From NCBI GenBank assembly GCA_945876305.1, contig CAMCOB010000008.1, forward strand, positions 1 through 23,828: a DNA stretch of 23,828 nt, in the 5' to 3' direction. This stretch comes from Bifidobacterium breve. GTDB taxonomy: Bacteria; Actinomycetota; Thermoleophilia; Miltoncostaeales; Miltoncostaeaceae. The translations under genes were made by a program, and so were the position numbers. Below, piece after piece: positions 15,971 through 23,486 of this stretch (within the stretch, counting starts at the first letter, position 1; the number at the start of each line of letters is the position of its first letter). The notes under the pieces were generated by a model. That model was not told the DNA's origin. It saw only the letters and a program-made list of their open reading frames with translations, and ran no database searches.

Positions 15971-16428
15971 GTGCCCGTGGTCCCCTTGGGACCCGTGATG
16001 CCCGCCGGCATCGTCTTGCCGTCCTCGGCCGCCTTCTGCATGAACTTCGATGGGCACAGCGTGATGAGCGACCCGCGGTCAGCCATAAATACACCGTTCT
16101 CCATATGCCCGGTCACCACGATCTCGCGATCATCCGCGAAAGCGTCGGGCACGGACCCGCGGTAGACCACTTCCACGGTCGACGTGGGCTTGTCTTTGTC
16201 GCGCACGACAAAGCGCAGGCCGGCAGCCGACTGCGCCCGCTCAGCGGCATCCTTCGGAGCCCCGGCATTGACCTTGCCATTCAACCGGTAGGTGGTGCCA
16301 TCGCTCTTGACGAGGCCCGACGGGCTCGTATATGTCTGAAGACTGCCGCCAATGCTCGTCCAGATGAGCCAACCGCCCAGGGCGGCCGCGAGGATAAGCG
16401 CGATTGTGAAGCGGGAACGAGACCTCAT
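15967..16428 (-). CDS. ccmE: cytochrome c-type biogenesis protein CcmE, Cys variant
   Basis: This 153-residue haem chaperone has an N-terminal membrane anchor (about 7-25) and an OB-fold periplasmic domain. The domain motifs include TYRLNGKV, VVYRGSVPDAFADDREIVVTG and LCPSKF. The classical CcmE binds haem covalently through His in an H-x-x-x-Y motif. Here the site reads Cys125-Pro-Ser-Lys-Phe129, so Cys replaces the His, as in the CxxxY form known from Desulfovibrio and archaea, and the Tyr is also replaced by Phe. It begins an operon ccmE-ccmF-CcmI-like-LppM-like. A GGAA seven bases before the ATG and a TACCCT box further upstream are the only visible start signals. Confidence 0.92.
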
Positions 16429-16559
16429 AGTCGACTTCCGAGGGTATCAGCGCCTGCCGGAAGTACGGCGTGACACGGGGCCCCACATGCCCTGACGCAC
16501 GGCCCTTATGCGCATGGCACCGGAAATCACCGAGCGGCCAGACCCAAGGGTTTTCGTCG

Positions 16560-16565
16560 TATCCT
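16560..16565 (+). promoter_or_regulatory. -10 box (TATCCT) for msrB
   Basis: TATCCT lies about 36 bases before the msrB start, giving a leader of roughly 30 bases that contains the strong ribosome-binding site. The -35 region is not clear. Confidence 0.4.
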
Positions 16566-16590
16566 GAGCGTGCACTCCACGACAACATCC

Positions 16591-16596
16591 GGAGGA
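16591..16596 (+). promoter_or_regulatory. Shine-Dalgarno sequence (GGAGGA) before a TTG start
   Basis: GGAGGA stands five bases before TTG 16602. No ATG or GTG at suitable spacing gives the MsrB frame, so it fixes the unusual TTG start of msrB. Confidence 0.75.
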
Positions 16597-16601
16597 CGAC
16601 G

Positions 16602-17018
16602 TTGGCACACAGCGAGACACCAGACGACGCGCAGTACCGCGACAAGCTGACCGACATGCAGTACCACGTAACCCGCGAGGCCGGCACCGAGGCGCCCTTT
16701 ACCGGGATCTTCTGGGATCACCACGATGACGGCGTCTATCGCTGCGTGTGCTGCGATGCTCCGCTCTTCGATTCAAAGCACAAGTTTGAGTCGGGAAGCG
16801 GGTGGCCCAGTTACATCGGACCCGTGAGCCCGGACGCCATCATCGAGATCGAGGACAACTCGCTGTTTATGAAGCGCGTCGAGGTGCGGTGTGCCACATG
16901 CGATGCGCATCTCGGCCACGTGTTCCCAGACGGACCCGGCCCCGACGGCATGCGGTACTGCATCAACTCGGCATCGCTCGACTTTGCCGACCGTGGCGAG
17001 GACCCCGCAGCCAAGTAG
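16602..17018 (+). CDS. msrB: peptide-methionine (R)-S-oxide reductase
   Basis: This 138-residue cytosolic repair enzyme reduces methionine-R-sulfoxide in proteins. The fold signature is complete. The structural zinc site is formed by two CxxC pairs (Cys48/Cys51 in YRCVCCDAP and Cys97/Cys100 in RCATCDAH). The substrate-binding SGSGWPSY runs 64-71, and HLGHVFPDG and RYCINSASL follow, with the catalytic Cys120. It is a Cys, not a selenocysteine, form. An in-frame upstream extension to 16470 is rejected because the GGAGGA site points to TTG 16602. It is divergent from ccmE and ends six bases before the convergent lipid-modification gene. No msrA is in the window. Confidence 0.95.
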   Translation: MAHSETPDDAQYRDKLTDMQYHVTREAGTEAPFTGIFWDHHDDGVYRCVCCDAPLFDSKHKFESGSGWPSYIGPVSPDAIIEIEDNSLFMKRVEVRCATCDAHLGHVFPDGPGPDGMRYCINSASLDFADRGEDPAAK

Positions 17019-17024
17019 CCGCCG

Positions 17025-19085
17025 CTACAGCGAGAGGCGCTCCTCCGGAAACCGGGGGAGCGCGCCGTTGTACGCCCGCGAGATGACCATCTGCAGGTCA
17101 CCGAGCGCCCGGGTGCGAAAGCCCGCCTCGCAGAACGCGAAGTAGAACTCCCACGTGCGGATGAACTCCTCGGTGAATCCGAGGGCGCGCACGGCATCCG
17201 GGTCGGCCATAAACCGCGCACGCCACATCCGCAACGTGTCGGCGTAGTGGATGCCGATGTTCTCGATGCCCTCCACCTGCAGTTCGGTGTGCTTTCGCAT
17301 GGCATCCACCATCGATGCCAGCGGCGGACAGAAGGCCCCCGGAAAGATGTACTCCCGTATCCAGTCGGTGCCACGGCGATAGCGCTCAAGGCGCTGATCG
17401 GGAACCGTGATCGCCTGTATGCCGATCACCCCGCCTGGCGCGAGCAGGCGGTCGAGGTGCTGGAAGTAGGTCGGGAGCGAGTCATACCCAACCGCCTCGA
17501 TCATCTCGATTGAGACGATGCGGTCGTACGTGCCGGTCATCTCCCGGTAGTCGCGGATGACGATGTCCACGCGGTCCTCAAGCCCCAAGGCGGCCACCCG
17601 CGCCCTGGCCTCCTCCGCCTGCTCCACCGACAGCGTGATGCCGGTCACCCGGCAGCCGCGCTCGGTGGCGGCGTGGATGGCGAACCCACCCCATCCACAG
17701 CCGACCTCCAGCACATGGTTGTCGGGCCCGATGCGGAGCTTCTCGCACAGTCGCCGGTACTTCGCCTGCTGGGCGTCGTCCAGCGACTGCCCCTCGTGCT
17801 CGAAGTAGGCACACGAGTAGGTCATGGAGGGATCGAGGAACGTGCGGTAGAGGTCATTCCCGAGGTCGTAGTGGTACCGCACGTCCCTGCGGGCACGCAC
17901 CAGATCGGCCGGGTTGGGAAGTCGCGGGCGGCGTCCGATCGCTGCGGGCACCAGCGACGCGGGTGGCCGGCGGCGCACATCCTCGGCGGTGAGCGCGAGG
18001 ATCTCGAGAAACGCCACCAGATCATCGCCTTCGGCCCGCCAGTCACCGGCCTGATATGCCTCACCGAAGCCCACACGGCCCCGTCGTGCGATGCGCCGGA
18101 AGAAGTCCTTGCCAGTGACGGTGATGCGGGCGCGGCGCGGGCCACCGGATCCCATGCGGTGCACAACACCATCGGGCATCTGTACCTCGATGGTTCCACC
18201 CACGGGCCTTCGCAGACCGCGAAGCGCCAGGGCCTTCACCACCGGCGTTATCGGGCTGCGCTTTGCCTCGGGAATCGGCCTGAGCCCCCGGCCACCCGGT
18301 GTGGGCACGTCTGCGCCGGCCACCGATCCCTCCGACGGCACGAACTTGGGCTTCTTGTAAAACGGCACGCGCTTTCTCCAGAGCCTGAGGGCCTCGAGGT
18401 GGATGAGTGAGATGACCTGCTGCGACATGAGCGGATAACGCAGCAGCGCACGCCCGAGCTCGCGATCGGTAAACGCGTGACGCGTGCCGGTGAGGTGCGC
18501 CCAGAACGGCCGCTCATCACCCTGCATCACGTCCATGCGGATGTCCAGGGCCTTCCCCAGCCCACCCATCCGGAATATGTATTCCTGGTCGAGCGGGAAG
18601 AATGGCGATACGTGCATGCGCTTGTCGTGCCGGAATGCGTCCTCGTTCGCGAGCGGCTCGATGCGCTCGGTGTCGGTGAGCAGATACGGCATACGCTCGC
18701 CGAAGGTGTTGCTCACCTCGGCCAGGATGCATCGCAGCGCTCCGTCGGGGGCGTACACGTAGAAGTACGTGACGGGGTTGAACACATACCCGGCAGTGCG
18801 CAGGTTGGTGATCATGGTGATGCGCACGCCGTCGACGTCCACACCGTGGCTGGTCAGGTACGTGCGCACGTTCTCGCCAACCGGTCGCATGGGATCGCCC
18901 ATGTGGTCGCCGTCACGCAAACTGAGGATTCCCGCCCTGTTGTACGAGAACAGCCTCAGGCTCCGGTTGAGCTCGACGATCTCGTCGAGGTCGATGGCGT
19001 ACATGCACACCGGGTAGCGAAACACGTGCTCAGTCGGCGTGCGACGGGCGTGCACGAGCGTGCCGGTGTAGATGGCCGACCTCAC
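17025..19085 (-). CDS. DUF1365 - cyclopropane-fatty-acyl-phospholipid synthase fusion
   Basis: One 686-residue polypeptide joins two families that are usually separate genes. Residues 1-245 are a DUF1365 domain (YTGTLVHARRTPTEHVFRY, FNPVTYFYVY, EVSNTFGER). After a Pro/Gly/Arg linker, about 285-686 form a complete CFA synthase-type SAM methyltransferase. It has HYDLGNDLY (405-413), the MTYSCAYF active-site Cys (425), the SAM motif LEVGCGWGG (459-467), Glu527 in EMIEAVG, YIFPG (579-583), and HYADTLRMW (613-621). The second half should transfer a methyl or methylene group from SAM to the double bond of phospholipid acyl chains. DUF1365 has no proven activity. The GTG start overlaps the stop of the FAD-protein gene by four bases. 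The desaturase diverges from the same locus. I see no frame break in the linker. Confidence 0.92.
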   Translation of the reverse strand: MRSAIYTGTLVHARRTPTEHVFRYPVCMYAIDLDEIVELNRSLRLFSYNRAGILSLRDGDHMGDPMRPVGENVRTYLTSHGVDVDGVRITMITNLRTAGYVFNPVTYFYVYAPDGALRCILAEVSNTFGERMPYLLTDTERIEPLANEDAFRHDKRMHVSPFFPLDQEYIFRMGGLGKALDIRMDVMQGDERPFWAHLTGTRHAFTDRELGRALLRYPLMSQQVISLIHLEALRLWRKRVPFYKKPKFVPSEGSVAGADVPTPGGRGLRPIPEAKRSPITPVVKALALRGLRRPVGGTIEVQMPDGVVHRMGSGGPRRARITVTGKDFFRRIARRGRVGFGEAYQAGDWRAEGDDLVAFLEILALTAEDVRRRPPASLVPAAIGRRPRLPNPADLVRARRDVRYHYDLGNDLYRTFLDPSMTYSCAYFEHEGQSLDDAQQAKYRRLCEKLRIGPDNHVLEVGCGWGGFAIHAATERGCRVTGITLSVEQAEEARARVAALGLEDRVDIVIRDYREMTGTYDRIVSIEMIEAVGYDSLPTYFQHLDRLLAPGGVIGIQAITVPDQRLERYRRGTDWIREYIFPGAFCPPLASMVDAMRKHTELQVEGIENIGIHYADTLRMWRARFMADPDAVRALGFTEEFIRTWEFYFAFCEAGFRTRALGDLQMVISRAYNGALPRFPEERLSL

Positions 19086-20323
19086 CAGTTCACCCCGAGC
19101 CCCTTCGCCACATCCACCGCAGCGCGCATGCCGTCCTCATGAAACCCATTACCCATCCACGCGCCGCTGAACCATGTGCGGCGCACCCCCTGGATGGCCT
19201 GCATGTCGTTCTGCGCCCCGAGTGCGGTGAAGTCGTGCACCGGATGGGCGTAGCGCGTACGCATGATCAGGCGCGCGGGATCGACCTCATCATCACGGTT
19301 GAGCGACACGCACCACTCGGTGCGCGAGCTCAGATCCTGCAGCCGGTTGAGCGAGTAGGTCATGGCCGGTGCGGCGTACGAGGCGTGGCAGTCATCCACG
19401 TGATGGTTCCACGCCGCGCGTGCCCGGCGCCTTCTGGGGAGCAGCGCAGGATCGGCATGCAGGCTCACATCGCTCTCGGTGGTGCGAAATGCGGAGAGAA
19501 TGCGTCGCTCCTCATCACTTGCGTCAGCCAGCATGGCGAGTGACTGATTTGCGTGGGCAGCCATCACCACGTGGTCGAACCTGCGTACGTTTCCGTCATC
19601 GGTGCGCAGGTCCACGCCATCGGCATCACGACGCACCTCAGTCACCCCGAGGCCAGGGTGCACGCGCTCCCCGAGCCCCGCCGTGATGGCACGCACGTAA
19701 GTGTCACTGCCCCCGGTGATGGTGCGCCACTCGAGGCGGCGGAACCCCAGGATTCCGTGGTTGCGCAAGAACTCGACGGCGTAGGAGGCCGGGAAGTCGC
19801 GGGCGTCGTCCTGCCCTGACGACCAGATGGCCGAGGTGATGGGCACCAGATAGTGGTCGATGAATCGCTGTGAATACCCCTCCGCGCGCGCGAACTCGCG
19901 CAGGGTGAGGCCTGCATACCGCGGCAGGAGCGCGCGATCGCCGGTGCGCTGGAACCGCACCGCATCGGGAATCATCCGCAGAAACACGGGGCGCATGAAT
20001 GCCCCGGGCTGCGTCCACAGGCGCACGCCCGAGAACTCCAGGTCGCATGCCTCACACGTCACTGAGAATCCCATGCGCGAGGGCTGCGTGGCCACCCCCA
20101 GCTCGCGCAGCATGCGCACCAGCAGTGGGTAGGTCACCTCGTTGTGCACGATAAACCCCGAGTCGAGCGCGAGACGCTCGCCGTCGGGCCCGATCACCCG
20201 CGTGGTGTGGCTGTGGCCACCGATACGTGAGTCGCGCTCAAACACATCGACCTCATGGGTACGCGACAGCAGCCACGCCGCCCCGAGGCCACCAATTCCG
20301 CTTCCGATCACCGCAATCCGCAC
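19082..20323 (-). CDS. FAD-dependent amine-oxidase-like oxidoreductase
   Basis: This 413-residue protein has an N-terminal dinucleotide-binding GSGIGGLGAA (7-16) and the adjoining FERDSRIGGHSHT segment. It ends in a C-terminal FSGAWMGNGFHEDGM block that closes the FAD site. Such proteins (NAD/FAD-binding, amine-oxidase family) are repeatedly encoded next to DUF1365 and CFA-synthase-like genes and are thought to oxidise or reduce modified acyl chains; the reaction is not proven. The start is GTG 20323, because the GxGxxG motif follows directly. The frame remains open to 20563, but that part overlaps the divergent desaturase and has no protein character. Translation is coupled to the fusion gene by GTGA. 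Confidence 0.85.
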   Translation of the reverse strand: MRIAVIGSGIGGLGAAWLLSRTHEVDVFERDSRIGGHSHTTRVIGPDGERLALDSGFIVHNEVTYPLLVRMLRELGVATQPSRMGFSVTCEACDLEFSGVRLWTQPGAFMRPVFLRMIPDAVRFQRTGDRALLPRYAGLTLREFARAEGYSQRFIDHYLVPITSAIWSSGQDDARDFPASYAVEFLRNHGILGFRRLEWRTITGGSDTYVRAITAGLGERVHPGLGVTEVRRDADGVDLRTDDGNVRRFDHVVMAAHANQSLAMLADASDEERRILSAFRTTESDVSLHADPALLPRRRRARAAWNHHVDDCHASYAAPAMTYSLNRLQDLSSRTEWCVSLNRDDEVDPARLIMRTRYAHPVHDFTALGAQNDMQAIQGVRRTWFSGAWMGNGFHEDGMRAAVDVAKGLGVNW

Positions 20324-20373
20324 AACCCCATCATGACGCCCCCCGTACTGCCAACGCGTCGGAACGGTCGCGC

Positions 20374-20379
20374 TACCCT
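20374..20379 (+). promoter_or_regulatory. -10 box (TACCCT) for the desaturase
   Basis: TACCCT ends eight bases before the ATG at 20388 with no Shine-Dalgarno sequence between, another near-leaderless layout. The whole divergent region to the FAD gene is only 64 bp, so both promoters must be packed within it. Confidence 0.45.
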
Positions 20380-20387
20380 GCGCACCG

Positions 20388-21341
20388 ATGACGACAACCG
20401 ACCCAATGGAACCACGAGCCCCCCTGGTTGGGACCGTGCGCGACACGCCCCTTCTGTCTGCGCGCATCATCACGCTCATCGCCATCATCGTGCCACCGCT
20501 CGCACTGCTGTCGATCACCGGACTGCTGTGGGGTGTCGCAGTGCGGCCGATCGACCTCATCACCTTCGCCGTGCTCTACGTGGTGTGCGGGCTGGGCATC
20601 ACCATTGGGTTTCACCGCCTGTTCTCGCACCGCGCGTTCAAGACCACCCGCACGCTTACAGCGCTGTGGGCGATCCTCGGGTCGATGACCCTGCAGGGCC
20701 CGGTCACCCAGTGGGTCACCGACCACCGCAAGCACCACGCGCTCTCCGACAGGGAGGGCGACCCCCACTCCCCGCACCACGGCTATGGCAGTGGCTGGCG
20801 CGGTGTGCTGAAGGGCCTGTGGCATGCCCAGGTGGGGTGGTTGCTCACTACCAAGGGGCTCGAGCGCGGCAAGCGCTACGGCAAAGACCTGTATGCGGAC
20901 CCCCTCATCAGGTGGATCGACCGCCTTTACATGGTGTGGCTGGTGCTGTCGCTGGCCATCCCATTCGCCGTGGGCTATCTGGTCGGTGGGGGCAGCCTTG
21001 CGCTGGGCTTTGAGTGCTTTGTGTGGGCCGGACTGCTGCGAGTGTTCGTGTTCGACCACCTCACATGGTCGGTCAACTCCATCTGCCACATGTTTGGCAG
21101 GCGCGACTTCCCCACCGGTGACGAAAGCCGCAACTTCTGGCCGCTGGCACTGCCGGTGTTCGGCGAGGCGTGGCACAACAACCACCACGCATTCCCCGGA
21201 TCGGCCCGCCACGGCCTCACCTGGCGTCAGGTGGATGTGTCGTGGATGATCATTCGCGGCATGGAGCGGGTAGGGCTGGTGTGGGACGTCAAGGTACCCA
21301 CCGCGAAGCGCCAGGAGATCCGGCGGGCCGCAGCGCCCTAG
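20388..21341 (+). CDS. membrane fatty-acid / acyl-CoA desaturase
   Basis: This 317-residue membrane enzyme of the stearoyl-CoA desaturase type introduces a cis double bond into acyl chains using O2 and a di-iron centre. The three histidine boxes are intact: HRLFSH (76-81), HRKHH (113-117) and HNNHH (263-267), with additional ligand-type His in FDHLTWSVNS. Hydrophobic pairs lie at about 27-45 and 58-75 before box 1 and at 183-200 and 203-222 before box 3. It is divergent from the FAD-protein/fusion operon and probably supplies the unsaturated acyl chains they modify. Its stop overlaps that of the convergent hydrolase in a shared CTAG. Confidence 0.94.
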   Translation: MTTTDPMEPRAPLVGTVRDTPLLSARIITLIAIIVPPLALLSITGLLWGVAVRPIDLITFAVLYVVCGLGITIGFHRLFSHRAFKTTRTLTALWAILGSMTLQGPVTQWVTDHRKHHALSDREGDPHSPHHGYGSGWRGVLKGLWHAQVGWLLTTKGLERGKRYGKDLYADPLIRWIDRLYMVWLVLSLAIPFAVGYLVGGGSLALGFECFVWAGLLRVFVFDHLTWSVNSICHMFGRRDFPTGDESRNFWPLALPVFGEAWHNNHHAFPGSARHGLTWRQVDVSWMIIRGMERVGLVWDVKVPTAKRQEIRRAAAP

Positions 21342-21997
21342 CGCTGGCCGCCGTCGGCCCCCGCGCCCCGCAGCGCGTGTTCGACGGCCATCTCCCATGC
21401 CCCGGCCCGTGGCAGCGTGACCAGTCGGCCACGTGGCCGTACCGCCAGCCCATGTACCGCCCCACGGATGAGGCGGTACGACACCTCGGCGCCCGCGCCG
21501 TGCAGGCGACCGATTGCGCCGCGCGAGTGCGATGGGCGCACTCCCGGCACGCCCGGGATCCATCCATCAATGCTGCCGTGAATGATCTGCACGCGGTCAC
21601 CCGTGAGATCGGGCAGGGGTAACTCCTCAGGAAACCATGGAGCAAGGCCGATGATGTCGCGTACCCGGGGATCGTCGGCGCAGCTCACAGATACGGCACC
21701 GCCCATCGAGAAGCCCAGCATGATCACGCGCCGGGGGGCGGTGAGCCAATCAAGGGCCGCATGGCCGTCGGCAATGCACTCGGGCAGCCGCTTCCACGAC
21801 TTCACCCGGTAGCGCACCTGCACGAACCCGGCGTCGGGGAACCTCGGGGCCAGCCGATCAACCAGCCACTCAAGCGTGGGGCTCCAGGTGCCCGGCACGA
21901 TACGGCCGGTGCCCCCGTTGACGCACAGCACCACCGTGTCGGAGTCCGGGCGAAGGGCCCGAAGATCTGCTCCGGTGGAAAGGGGAATTGCCTGCAC
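21338..21997 (-). CDS. alpha/beta-hydrolase family protein
   Basis: This 219-residue cytosolic hydrolase has a nucleophile elbow GFSMGG (Ser97). A likely acid Asp144 sits in GSIDGWIPG and the catalytic His182 in AVHGL, with an oxyanion-type loop VNGGTGR near 27-32. The compact size and the GSxDxx-[IV]P motif recall dienelactone-hydrolase-like or acyl-esterase members; the substrate is unknown. The GTG start at 21997 has TAACCT exactly six bases upstream. It converges with the desaturase, with the stop codons overlapping, but has its own promoter, so a shared pathway cannot be inferred. Confidence 0.75.
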   Translation of the reverse strand: MQAIPLSTGADLRALRPDSDTVVLCVNGGTGRIVPGTWSPTLEWLVDRLAPRFPDAGFVQVRYRVKSWKRLPECIADGHAALDWLTAPRRVIMLGFSMGGAVSVSCADDPRVRDIIGLAPWFPEELPLPDLTGDRVQIIHGSIDGWIPGVPGVRPSHSRGAIGRLHGAGAEVSYRLIRGAVHGLAVRPRGRLVTLPRAGAWEMAVEHALRGAGADGGQR

Positions 21998-22003
21998 GGA
22001 TTG

Positions 22004-22009
22004 AGGTTA
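22004..22009 (-). promoter_or_regulatory. -10 box (TAACCT) of a leaderless promoter
   Basis: On the minus strand TAACCT-CAATCC-GTG: the box ends six bases before the hydrolase start codon at 21997. Confidence 0.55.
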
Positions 22010-22104
22010 GCGGTGCCGTGGTCCCCGGGAACCCGCGGCAGGGCGTACGGCGCCGAGGTCGTAAAGATCCGGTGATCGCGGTCGGGCCGGACGCCCGACT
22101 CGCC

Positions 22105-22110
22105 TACCAT
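22105..22110 (+). promoter_or_regulatory. -10 box (TACCAT) for the glucosaminidase-domain gene
   Basis: TACCAT ends eight bases before the GTG at 22119, with no ribosome-binding site between them. Confidence 0.45.
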
Positions 22111-22118
22111 CGCCCATC

Positions 22119-23297
22119 GTGCGCACCCAACTCGCCATTACCGCTGCCCTTCTGCTCGCCATACCGGCGGGAGCGATGGCGCAGGCCCAGGCACCGTCAC
22201 CGCCTGGCGGGTCCACCTCTCCCACAACCAGCACACCGACCACGAGCACCCCCACCACCAGCACTCCGGCCGCCCCGAGGCTCATCTCGGTCACCCCGCT
22301 TGTGGGCCAGTCGCGCCTCACGGGAGCGCAGATCGCCGCGTGGTTTGCCAAGCAGGGCGTCACCCCCACCATCGTCACGCCAATTCTCGACCTCGCCAAC
22401 ATCTTCGTGGACGAGGGGAACGCCCAGAACGTGCGCGGTGACATCGCCTTCGCCCAGTCGGTACTCGAGACCGGCTGGTTCGCCTACAAGGGCAGCATGG
22501 TGAAGGCGACCGACAACAACTTCTCGGGCCTTGGCGCCTGCGATACCTGCACCTCGGGCAACCAATACCCGTCGCCGACCGCGGGCGTGCGTGCGCAGAT
22601 TCAGCATCTCTGGGCCTACGGCGACCCGGCCGCAGACCCGCTGCGTGTTGCACGGCCGCTCACCGACCTCCGCTTCTCGTACGTGAAGCCGTACGGCAAG
22701 TCGCCCACCTGGGAGGCGATGGGCGGCGGCAACTGGGCCACCGGCACGGACTACGCCGTGAACGTGCTCAAGCTCTACAACACCATGCTGGTGTTTAACG
22801 GGCTCACGCCCATCAACCTCACGATGGGAACCCCGGCGCCGGTTGTGGCCGCAGCCCCAGCCGGCCCGCTCACGGTGATGGTGAGCCGCACTGGCGGCGT
22901 GCGTCTGGGTGACCTGCGCGCCAAGAGCGGAACACTTTCCGCCGCAGGCACCGCATTCGGCGGCAACGGCCTGCAGCGGGCCGCCTACGGGTCGTGCCAC
23001 GTCACTTGGGCCTCGCTCGGCGCGGTCATGGCATTTCAGGGCTCGTCATCGGGCACCTGCGGGAGTGACGCCCACGTGCGCGCCGCCGTGCTCAGCAACC
23101 CCATCTGGAAGACCGACAAGGGCCTGTCCCCCGGCGACCCGGTGAAGAGGATCAAGACCCTCTACCGCGTGAAGGCCGGCAAAGGCTCCGGCGTACGCAC
23201 ACTGGTGAAGGCGCGCAATGGCGCGCGCCTCGCCGTGCGCTTTGGCGAGGGCGTCGTGAAGGCGCTCATCGTCGCGGTACCCGCACCCCGGAGCTGA
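22119..23297 (+). CDS. secreted glucosaminidase-domain (GH73-like) protein
   Basis: This 392-residue exported protein has a signal peptide of about 21 residues (cleavage after AGAMA). A short Thr/Ser/Pro repeat linker (three TTSTP units, about 36-50) follows, then a lysozyme-like glucosaminidase domain (about 65-225). The catalytic Glu117 lies in FAQSVLETGWF, and NNFSGLGA (133-140), a CDTC pair and QIQHLWAYGDP are typical of the family. The rest, from about 245, is an Ala/Gly/Val-rich domain with three Cys (in SCHVTW, GTCGS) that I do not recognise; it may bind the cell wall. The expected role is cleavage of glycan strands during wall remodelling. The GTG start follows a TACCAT box. The gene stands alone. 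Confidence 0.85.
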   Translation: MRTQLAITAALLLAIPAGAMAQAQAPSPPGGSTSPTTSTPTTSTPTTSTPAAPRLISVTPLVGQSRLTGAQIAAWFAKQGVTPTIVTPILDLANIFVDEGNAQNVRGDIAFAQSVLETGWFAYKGSMVKATDNNFSGLGACDTCTSGNQYPSPTAGVRAQIQHLWAYGDPAADPLRVARPLTDLRFSYVKPYGKSPTWEAMGGGNWATGTDYAVNVLKLYNTMLVFNGLTPINLTMGTPAPVVAAAPAGPLTVMVSRTGGVRLGDLRAKSGTLSAAGTAFGGNGLQRAAYGSCHVTWASLGAVMAFQGSSSGTCGSDAHVRAAVLSNPIWKTDKGLSPGDPVKRIKTLYRVKAGKGSGVRTLVKARNGARLAVRFGEGVVKALIVAVPAPRS

Positions 23298-23387
23298 CCC
23301 GCCCGCGCAGTCGCTGGCCGTGAGGTCCGGAGAGGCATGCCCATGGATCGGGGGGCAGACGGATGGGGCTGTGTATGAGACCCCGTA

Positions 23388-23460
23388 AGCGGGCGACCGG
23401 GCTCGAACCGGCGACCCCCAGCTTGGGAAGCTGATGCTCTACCAACTGAGCTACACCCGC
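23388..23460 (-). tRNA. tRNA-Gly (anticodon CCC)
   Basis: The minus strand folds as a complete cloverleaf of 73 bases. It has a 7-bp acceptor GCGGGTG/CGCCCGC, a D arm in GCTCAGTTGGTAGAGC, and an anticodon stem TCAGC/GCTGG around loop TTCCCAA (anticodon CCC, reading GGG). A T arm GCCGG-TTCGAGC-CCGGT and discriminator T, normal for bacterial tRNA-Gly, complete it. CCA is not encoded. It lies 26 bases downstream of the argS stop on the same strand. Confidence 0.96.
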
Positions 23461-23471
23461 GAGTCGCCGCA

Positions 23472-23477
23472 ACGTTA
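23472..23477 (-). promoter_or_regulatory. possible -10 box (TAACGT) for the tRNA
   Basis: On the minus strand TAACGT lies 11 bases before the mature tRNA 5' end, between it and the argS stop. Without a clear -35 box it is only a candidate; the tRNA may instead be co-transcribed with argS. Confidence 0.3.
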
Positions 23478-23486
23478 GCGCACCAC

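Noticed and set aside
20373..21563. Minus-strand frame of 396 codons opposite the desaturase
   Set aside because: The plus strand encodes a desaturase with all three histidine boxes; the minus frame lacks any motif and crosses gene boundaries.
22210..22275. Direct repeats in the glucosaminidase gene, considered as a CRISPR-like or mobile repeat
   Set aside because: They are in-frame TTSTP codons of an extracellular linker; there are no spacers and no flanking structure.
23266..23472. Minus-strand open frame of 68 codons containing GVAQLVEHQLPKLGVAGSSPVAR
   Set aside because: It is the translation of tRNA-Gly, a well-known spurious protein prediction.
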